DNA from: Chara braunii
Lineage: Eukaryota > Streptophyta > Charophyceae > Charales > Characeae
Direction: 5' to 3'
Length of the DNA stretch: 36,678 nt
Assembly: GCA_003427395.1 (NCBI GenBank)
Contig: BFEA01000153.1
Coordinates: 7,401 to 44,078 of the forward strand
Shown: piece after piece, positions 30,232-36,678 of the stretch
How the letters are laid out: every line of letters begins with the position of its first letter
Position numbering within the stretch: position 1 is the stretch's first letter
Position numbers and translations under genes: made by a program
The notes under the pieces: model-generated
What the model saw: the letters and a program-made list of their open reading frames with translations, nothing else
Database searches by the model: none
Told to the model about the DNA's origin: nothing

Positions 30232-30368
30232 CTGCTTTGGAATCTTCAGGAGGGGACAATTGGGGGAACGCGACTTCGCCGAGACTGAAAGCCAGTTTTT
30301 TTAAGTTCGGTTTTGTGTATATAAAGATGTTTCAGCCTGTCTCACTAACCTTGTATACTTTGGACTTC

Positions 30369-30420
30369 AGCTCCCGTACAGCTCCGTACAGCTCCGAACA
30401 GCTCAATTCAGCTCAGTACC
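30369..30420. repeat. 10-bp CAGCTCCGTA tandem repeat, five copies
   Basis: CAGCTC recurs every 10-11 bp from 30,368 to about 30,413 with variants CAGCTCCGTA, CAGCTCCGAA, CAGCTCAATT. It lies about 50 bp after a TATATAAAG word, but no downstream gene is seen. Confidence 0.75.
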
Positions 30421-30561
30421 ACCCATGTATCCCCTGCCACATATGTATCCCCCGCTGCGGGAGGAGGGCGGCCGTGTTCATGGCCACATGCATAGCGGCC
30501 ACGTTTTTCACAGATTTTTCCCGTCAAAAATAATTCACAAAAAAAAAGAAAAAAACAATGT

Positions 30562-30590
30562 GGTTGTAGGGTTTTTCAAACTCTACAACC
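30562..30590. repeat. Dispersed hairpin repeat, copy 1
   Basis: GGTTGTAG and CTACAACC arms surround GGTTTTTCAAACT. A related hairpin in A-rich context is at 36,146-36,175, so this is a repeat family, not a lone palindrome. Confidence 0.65.
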
Positions 30591-30770
30591 CCGTTTTTTC
30601 TTTAAGGAAACAATGAATTTTATGGAATTGTAAAAAATAAAAAACAGAAAAGGCAGAGACAAAAAAAATGAAAAAATAAAAAAATATGTTTTTTTGGGGG
30701 GGGGGATTTTTGGTTGGCAGTTAGTTGTCTTCTTCGATTTTATGTTTTTTTTTTTTTGTGTGTGTAATAA
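30591..30770. other. A/T-rich, no gene
   Basis: A-tracts and T-tracts with a short G-run near 30,697. No coding frame is supported. Confidence 0.5.
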
Positions 30771-31043
30771 CGCTAGGCTACCAGCCGGGCCGCACGGGTC
30801 CAGGGTGGCCAGCCCGTGCAATGACCAGGGAGGGTCCAAGCCAAAAAAAAAAAAAAAAAACAAATCCGAAAAATCCGGAAAACAATTATGTTATGCAGAA
30901 AAATAAACTGAACAACTTTTGCCTCAGGGTCACATCGAAATTCTTCACCAAATTTAGATTAAAAAATAATAAAACAAAAATAATATTTTTATTTTTTTTT
31001 GCCCGGCCGGGCAAGTGACCCCGGGCCACTCTGGTAGCCTAGG
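30771..31043. mobile_element. 273-bp TIR element flanked by TAATAA
   Basis: The left end reads CGCTAGGCTACCAGCCGGGC; the reverse complement of the right end reads CCTAGGCTACCAGAGTGGCC. TAATAA is directly repeated at 30,765-30,770 and 31,044-31,049. Inside are a GCACGGG/CCCGTGC hairpin, an A18-type tract and a perfect GCCCGGCCGGGC palindrome (31,001-31,012). No ORF is credible. The TIR is short, and TAATAA in A/T-rich DNA could arise by chance, so the superfamily is left open. Confidence 0.5.
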
Positions 31044-31302
31044 TAATAAGGAAAAAAAACAAGGAATGAAAAAAATAAAATAAAAAATAGTACTGTTATT
31101 TTGCAAGGACTATTAGTAAAAGGGCCTTTACCCGATATAGGCCTCAGGCCTTGTAAAAATAGAGCAGCAGGGGCCTTGTAAAAGTAAAGCATTGTGAAAA
31201 GGTATCTTGCCAGGGCTCAGAAACGTGAAAACAGGTCAAAAGTCAAGTTCTCTATCAACAGGCACATCTAAATCTAAGGCAAAGGGCATTGTCAAAAGAC
31301 TT

Positions 31303-31450
31303 ACCTGTTCACCAGGAGATGTGTATGTCATGTCTGTTCGAGTAAGGGTGTGTCTGTACGTGTAGGCAGTGTACCTGTTCGTGCAATGGAAAGTGCCTGT
31401 TCAAGTAGTAAATGTGTCTGTTCGTTTAGAGTTGTGCCTGTCCGAAAGTG
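31303..31450. repeat. ~21-bp minisatellite, six to seven copies
   Basis: GTCTGTTCG-like words start at 31,332, 31,352, 31,373, 31,395, 31,416 and 31,436 (spacing 20-22), with an outlier at 31,303. Between them is a GTAGnAAGTGT-type filler. Confidence 0.75.
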
Positions 31451-32298
31451 AAGTCAGTAGGCACAGTCCCAGTTCTGGTCTAAGTCAAGGGGTCAGTCCA
31501 GATCCAGACTTTCAANTCCAAATCCAGGCCGAATTGCCTCAGCAGCAGTTGAATCTCATTGGGACTGTACTGGGACACATGCAATGCAGGGTCTCGGACA
31601 AAGGGAGAGGCTAAATTAAGCCAATGCAGACCCAGCGAGGAGTGGCCAGCACTATAAAAAGAGCTGCCTGCCTCATTCCTCGGCAGATCTCCACTGGCTG
31701 CAATGCGTGGAAGTGCTGGTGCACTTGTGCGCTGAGTCAGGAGGAGCAGCGCTGGAGGAGAAGACGCGCTGGAGGGAGGAAGAAGCCTGTACACTGGAAG
31801 TGATGCAGCCATAGCTGCCCAGCGAGTTAGCATTAGTAGTAGAGGGTTAGTATGTAGCTATGAGTAGTATCCAGAGTAGATCCTCATGAGTATTGAAGAG
31901 TGTGTATGCATCATAGGAGGAAGGGATTGAGGCTGAGAGTGTTCATTCAAGGTTGGCTATGGAAGATACTTACCTGAGTTGGATGTGACCTGCAGAGGTG
32001 GCGCTGATGAGTGGTGACCACATTGATGACTTGGAGACTATCTGCAGGGGTAGCACTTATTCACTGGAAGGCATATTGATGAGTTGGCAAGATATTGGTG
32101 TTGTGCTGATGAGCGCTGGACTCAGGGGAACTTTGAAACACTTTGTATTCATATTTCTGATAATATAAACTGTGAAACTCGGTCCTCATCTTCTTTATCT
32201 TTGTCTATTGTCAGACTACTGTTCATTGTGTGTGGGAGTACGATGCATGGCATGTACACACTTGCGTGAGATGGTCCCCAGGACCCATGCATTAGTAT
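31451..32298. other. No gene seen; TATA-bearing stretch, possible solo LTR
   Basis: TATAAAAA at 31,653-31,660 is followed by GC-rich leader-like DNA and then AG-rich, stop-dense sequence to about 32,220. This resembles the U3-R-U5 order of an LTR, but no partner copy, primer site or defined TG/CA ends could be fixed. An N lies at 31,516. Confidence 0.35.
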
Positions 32299-32300
32299 GT

Positions 32301-32343
<43 letters not shown>

Positions 32344-32420
32344 TATGTGTGTGTGTGTGTGTGTGTGTGTCCCCCACCAACAAATCAATCAATCAATCAA
32401 GGGAAAAAAAAAAAAAAAAG
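32299..32420. repeat. (TG)n-(AATC)n-poly(A) compound microsatellite, copy 1
   Basis: A TG run (to about 32,370) is followed by CCCCCACCAAC, four AATC units and an A-tract. The same order recurs at 36,497-36,600, so the compound array behaves as a dispersed repeat. Confidence 0.8.
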
Positions 32421-32517
32421 GAAAAAAATAACGAATACTTTTTTTTCAACTTGCACCATGACAAACCCCCCCCCCGTCTTGGGTAGGGCAGGGTTTGCAC
32501 AACCCCAATGTACTTTC

Positions 32518-32519
<2 letters not shown>

Positions 32520-32588
<69 letters not shown>
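32520..32588. repeat. 69-nt uninterrupted poly(C) run
   Basis: The plus strand is C at every position from 32,520 to 32,588. Preceding DNA has a shorter C-run (32,466-32,475). Long proline or glycine frames here are artefacts. It may be real or an assembly artefact. Confidence 0.95.
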
Positions 32589-33231
32589 ACTGGGCGCCAC
32601 GCGGCCGCAAAGTCGCATGGCGGCCTCCGTGGGAGATTCATAGAGTACCACTCGAGCTTGGGATGATAAAACTTGTCACGTCTTCCATGGAATTATACGA
32701 ATTTTGCTTTTCTACTTAGAAAAGTGAAATCTTGAGAGAATAACAATCTGGATGTGAAGTAGAGTGGAGATCTGTATGTGAGGTAGAGCAACCCAAGAAA
32801 CGTGTATACCCAAGTCGACTCCGGACCCGAATTGGCATAATGTTATATGATATGCTTCTATCCTATTCTTCCAGCACGATTTCCACTGCAGCACACTACA
32901 ACAGAATGCTACCGTCCTCATTTTCTCACTGACACTCCATTCTCAAAAATCATTCCATTCAAATCATGCACACATCTACGTAGACTACGTTGAGTTCGCC
33001 TTCCTAGCAGTGCACACCTTCACTGTCCTCCGATATTCACACACTCTCATTACATACACATCTGGCCAAAAGTGCCGACACCTCATTCTCAGACCAGAGT
33101 GTGCATGCACACAGATGACACCATAACTCGAAGCCATAGCATAGAACAACTTGAGCATGCAGCGAGACGAAAGCAAGGAAATGAGAATGTAAACGGAATC
33201 AAATGATAATGTAGACATGTAACTCAAATAG
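32589..33231. other. No gene seen
   Basis: Mixed-composition DNA with many stops in all frames and no recognisable domain or repeat. Confidence 0.5.
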
Positions 33232-33519
33232 CTCGAAACAGCACCCCAGCAAAAAAGACATCCCAGCTCGTACTACTCCGTAGACCAGGCATCCGGCGCC
33301 CCGACACGACGGCCACCGCCATGGCCTCCTGATGGGATTTTCCTCCTCTCCATCCCCATCTCGCCTGCCTCAAAGTTCAAAGGCCAGGCCACCACCTTCT
33401 TCCACAAATACGTGCAGCACCGTGGGCTACCGCTATGCAGATGGCGCAAGATTAACAACAACGTAGTACTGCTCCGCCAGCCGGCATGCGATAACGCCGA
33501 TAAGCACAAAACGGCTTAA
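33232..33519 (+). CDS. Open stretch of 95 codons without ATG, unknown
   Basis: Between TAG 33,229 and TAA 33,517 the plus strand is open with protein-like composition but no methionine. It could be an exon or a fragment of a broken gene. It reads a Pro/Arg-rich lead, then IFLLSIPISPASKFKGQATT and FFHKYVQHRGLPLCRW, then INNNVVLLRQPAC. I do not recognise it. A faint likeness to Ty3 integrase (hydrophobic stretch then HxGLP) is not enough to call. The GC-rich segment differs from its AT-rich surroundings. A minus-strand frame overlaps. Confidence 0.25.
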   Translation, partial: LETAPQQKRHPSSYYSVDQASGAPTRRPPPWPPDGIFLLSIPISPASKFKGQATTFFHKYVQHRGLPLCRWRKINNNVVLLRQPACDNADKHKTA

Positions 33520-34910
33520 TTACTCGCACGATGTATGTATTGGGACAAGAATTAATCTAATTGAAAAAAGTATTATATTCTACTTATATGTATTCCGATT
33601 TTACAATGCGAGAATTCTCTCAATCGAACAAAAGAGGCGAGTTTTCACAAAAATTACAAGCGATTAAAAAGTTATCTATTTTTTACGTTGACAATCCTAC
33701 GTTAATGGCAGGTCGGATTCCCGAGTGATGCAAGCAAAATAATGATAATGAATGCGTCGGACAATCAGCAGGGAAGTCATGTGTTGATACATGTGCTGCA
33801 CCCCTCAACGACTACAGGCCACGCTTGGATGATAATATAGTCTGTACTTCGTAACTTCGTGGCGACACGATGGAGGAAGGCTTCGGTTGAAATGATGTTC
33901 GAAGTTTATTTTAATTAGTACAGTTGTGCCGCGTAAGTAGCGACTGCCCCGCTGTCTCCAACATGGGCTCAATTGCGGATACCACTAAATACATCAAAAG
34001 ACTTAAAACCAAAGGTTTCCTCCAAGGGAATGAGCCACAACCATGTTTTGGATATATGCACTTTCCTCAAAGTGGAACTTCCTTTAGGATTAATGCATGA
34101 GGTATTTTCCACTATTTTACGTCACTCTCTAGCGAAAATGTAAGGAGAAGAATTCAAACTTGGACCTAGAGCTCAAGTATTCAAGATTGTGGGAAGGGAT
34201 CTGGGTAAACGTTTAAGTGCGAAACAAGACAAAAGTCCACTTGGAATCACTGACCAAACTGTAGAAGATCGGGAAAAATCAGTGAGTGGAAAAGACACTC
34301 CTAGGCAATTCTGTATAGTAACCCCAAAGACTTACCTAGACGAATTCAACACACTTACTCGAGGGATTGGTCCCCAGGTCATGAAAACGTTCTAGTCAAA
34401 CTTGCTAGAATAGAGGCTCCCATGTCCCAAGACGAAAAACAGAAACTCTTTTTCTAGTACATAATTAGTCGAGTACAAGATCCAATGTCTCTTCTTGCAT
34501 AAATGGCAAATAACTTGATACATTTTTGGGAATTTCTGTTATTTCTATGAGGGCAAATTGCAGAAATACCGGTTTGGAGAAGTATTTGTTCTCAGCTCAA
34601 ATCTGCATCAGCTGAGGGTTGAGAGTCGTCACTTTTGGTCGAAGGCCCAAACAGGGTTAAAAGTCACACCCCAAGTCGTGAAAATGCCCGAATGAAGGCC
34701 TGGTGTTGTGAGGTACCCAAGGCAAGGCCAAAACTGGCCTTCAGAAGCCTAACGCAAGACATTTGACCTTGGGAAAGTCGATAGTCAACGTCCACTTGGG
34801 AATTCAGGCCCACGAGTCAAAGTCAACCCAATCCCAGCCTTGATTATAGATCAAATACGCATCTCTGGTTGTCTGCAGGTATCCAGAAGGAATCAAGTCC
34901 AAGTGGGACA
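33520..34910. other. No clear gene; possible retroelement debris
   Basis: A 68-codon plus frame at 34,189-34,395 (including TPRQFCIVTPKTYLDEFNTL) has ordinary composition but no known domain. The rest is stop-rich. Adjacent to the candidate LTR, this could be flanking or older element sequence. Confidence 0.4.
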
Positions 34911-35822
34911 TGTTGGAATCTGCAACCTTATGAAATCTAAGCCATTGGCTGATGAACGATCTAGACCATCATAGGAGAGACCAGAGGCTGGTCCACATGC
35001 GTCAACACTATAAGGTCGACCCAACCTTCGTGGACGACATTCAGTCTTGTACATGCTGCTTGAGCCCTATGAATCCCCCTCGGCGGCGGACAACCGTGGC
35101 CAAGTCCGCGGACGCGGACTAGGCCACGAGCCCGCAGACACATCCGCGCGGACGCGCGGCTTTGAAGCCATGTGGCGGCCGCAGGGGAGCGGACTTTCGA
35201 AATTCGGGAGACGTCACGGCTGATGCGACAATGCAGCAGGACTGCCAGAGCACTATGCTGACCCCATCCTTTGTCTACAGCGCCAAGTTGCCAACCTTCT
35301 GTTTGGTTATGTTGACATCGATGCAGACTCACTGATTTCGACATTGATGGGAGTAGGCGAGGAGGAGGAAGGAACAGGGCTCTGAGATTGGCTCGATAGA
35401 GGAAGGGGAGCTCATCTAGTTGATCTTGTCGACACTGTCCTTTGCTGATCGTCTCCGGAGGAACTGCGCCATCCTCCGTGGCCACTGCTGAGGTGGCTGG
35501 AGGATGGGTGCCCTGCTGTAACCTGCTTATTGCCAGAAAACGCTAGGGAGGAACTGATTGCAGACGTGGCGAGTTAGGAGGCAACATCCAAAAAGAAGTG
35601 GGCAGCGAGTGTTCTCTGCTCAAGGATGATGGTGCAAACTCTCTCTCTCAACCTCTAAGTCTCTTCTCACACTCTTGTCTTTTTCTTCTTTGTGCATTGA
35701 ACATTGGGATGCTACATGGACAATGAGTGTGGTTCCACGTACAATTTTGGGAGACATTGATTTTGCGCTATCACAACTTGTATTTCGACACATACAAGCT
35801 CCTCATTTGACTGGGTTCAACA
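34911..35822 (+). mobile_element. Candidate 912-bp 5' LTR, Ty1/copia-like
   Basis: The stretch begins TGTTGGAATC and ends GGTTCAACA, giving the TGTTG...CAACA inverted ends usual in plant copia LTRs. Six bases after the end is a primer-binding site like that of initiator tRNA-Met. A CT-rich leader (35,640-35,690) and A/T-rich stretch fit the U5 side. No second LTR or gag-pol follows within the window, and the sequence downstream becomes microsatellite-rich. The element is therefore truncated, nested or extends beyond. The 174-codon minus frame inside is not considered real. Confidence 0.5.
35103..35120. repeat. GC-rich hairpin within the candidate LTR
   Basis: AGTCCGC-GGAC-GCGGACT has perfect 7-bp arms, followed by further CGCG-rich palindromic words to 35,160. 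Confidence 0.55.
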
Positions 35823-35827
35823 CATTT

Positions 35828-35839
35828 TGGTATCGGAGC
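35828..35839 (+). other. Retrotransposon primer-binding site (initiator tRNA-Met type)
   Basis: TGGTATCGGAGC differs by one base from TGGTATCAGAGC, the usual plant complement of the initiator tRNA-Met 3' end. It follows the candidate LTR by five bases (35,823-35,827). Confidence 0.6.
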
Positions 35840-36145
35840 AATACCCTATTATCCTCCATCCCTCGCTATCTGCTGATGCGTGACACTTTGCGCGGTGGTA
35901 TCTGCCTCGCGTGCCCGTTTCTGACTCCCCAGGCCAATTTGGTGACAAGCGCATGTTCACTCGCTTGGTTGGCATCTTTTGGAAGGTTTGGACCCTATGA
36001 GTCCCCCGTGATGATGACCACTGGGTCACTGTCAGATTGCGGTCAGGATCCCAACCGCCGCCGGCCACAACCCGGGCGGTCGGGAGAGGCTGAGAAAATG
36101 TCATATTTAGAAAAAAAAACAATAGTAGACAAAAACAAAAAAGGG
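35840..36145. other. No gene seen downstream of the primer site
   Basis: A gag start would be expected here, but frames lack gag motifs; the longest plus frame runs through the LTR border. Composition changes to GC-rich about 36,000-36,090, then A-rich. Confidence 0.45.
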
Positions 36146-36175
36146 GGTCGTAGGGTTTGAAAAAGCCCTACAACC
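36146..36175. repeat. Dispersed hairpin repeat, copy 2
   Basis: GGTCGTAGGG and CCCTACAACC arms (9/10) surround TTTGAAAAAG, flanked by A-rich and T-rich tracts as in copy 1 at 30,562-30,590. Confidence 0.65.
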
Positions 36176-36413
36176 TTTTTCAACGTTTTTTATTTTTTAA
36201 TAGAAAACGAGAAAGCAAGTATGCTGATCAAAAGTAATACAGAAAATGATTTTTTTTTTTTTTTTTCTGATTGCCAGTGGGATAAACATGGAGCACATGT
36301 TTCTTTTATTCTTTGTTTTACAGACAAACGCAGATATAAATGAGAAAAAAGATAATAACAATAAAAAGCCAAAGACTTTTTTTTTTTTTTTTTCGTTTTT
36401 GACACACACACCT

Positions 36414-36588
36414 ATTGATTAATTGATTGATTGATTGTAACTGGTTGATTGATTGATTGATTGATTGATACCAAAACGAAGTGCACCAACACGTGTGTTT
36501 GTGTATGTGTGTGTGTGCAAAAGGGGGGGGGGAGGGATGGGAGAACCCTCCCGCACCAATCAATAAATCAATCAATCAATCAATCAAG
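36414..36588. repeat. Inverted (TTGA)n / (TCAA)n tracts forming a large potential hairpin
   Basis: TGAT/GATT units run from about 36,414 to 36,470, and ATCA/TCAA units from about 36,559 to 36,588. They are complementary across a ~90-bp loop with a TG run and a G-run. The right half repeats the compound order seen at 32,299-32,420. Confidence 0.8.
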
Positions 36589-36627
36589 AAAAAAAACAAG
36601 AACAGTGGGTTTTTAACCGCGTAACTC

Positions 36628-36647
36628 TGTGTGTGTGTGTGTGTGTA

Positions 36648-36678
<31 letters not shown>
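36628..36678. repeat. (TG)n microsatellite at window end
   Basis: TG repeats with one ATC interruption run to the last base, so the array is truncated by the window edge. Confidence 0.95.

Noticed and set aside
29981-30533. Arg/Glu or Ser/Leu repeat proteins over the GA tract.
   Set aside because: Microsatellite translation in several frames at once.
32299-32651. Polyproline or polyglycine proteins around the C-run.
   Set aside because: Homopolymer and microsatellite translation on both strands; no gene context.
33273-33519. Ty3 integrase fragment from the FFHKYVQHRGLP stretch.
   Set aside because: The residues after the GLP do not give the expected Asp-containing motif, so the likeness is too weak to call.
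34961-35485. 174-codon minus-strand ORF.
   Set aside because: It lies wholly within the candidate LTR, is low in protein-like character and antisense to the element.

Overview
The window looks like nuclear DNA of a streptophyte plant or charophyte alga (a Chara-like genome is my best guess). It is almost entirely mobile and repetitive. The evidence is indirect: plant-type PIF/Harbinger genes, a retrotransposon primer-binding site resembling the initiator tRNA-Met complement, long intergenic tracts, many microsatellites, scattered single Ns and one 96-nt assembly gap. Nothing looks prokaryotic. The species assignment is inference and was not tested.

Layout. 1-14,120 holds degraded repeats: an interspersed ~100-bp repeat, a five-copy ~124-bp satellite with A-B-A-B-A order, a three-copy ~202-bp tandem repeat, a few hypothetical ORF remnants, and a broken Ty3/gypsy-type integrase on the minus strand near 12.3 kb. 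14,124-14,580 is a small element with ~80-bp terminal inverted repeats and a CAA duplication.

15,656-24,831 is the centrepiece, a ~9.2-kb PIF/Harbinger-like transposon. Two plus-strand genes (a SANT/Myb-like DNA-binding protein and a long protein of unknown function) converge on a minus-strand DDE transposase. All three are pseudogenes carrying in-frame stops. The ends share GACACTC and a CCACA-rich motif at matching offsets, and a CCACAAGGAA motif is clustered at both ends. In known Harbinger elements the SANT protein and the transposase act together; the third gene has no function I can assign.

25,480-26,056 is a second small Harbinger-type element flanked by TTA. At 27,237-27,893 is the only gene that looks intact: a secreted DUF4360 protein with a TATA box, four 38-bp TA-rich tandem repeats just upstream, and a perfect hairpin over its stop codon.

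28-36.7 kb is again repeats: a 179-bp tandem duplication, GA/GT/GCA microsatellites, a 273-bp TIR element flanked by TAATAA, a ~21-bp minisatellite, a 69-nt poly(C) run, a candidate copia-type LTR followed by a primer-binding site, and paired TGAT/ATCA tracts.
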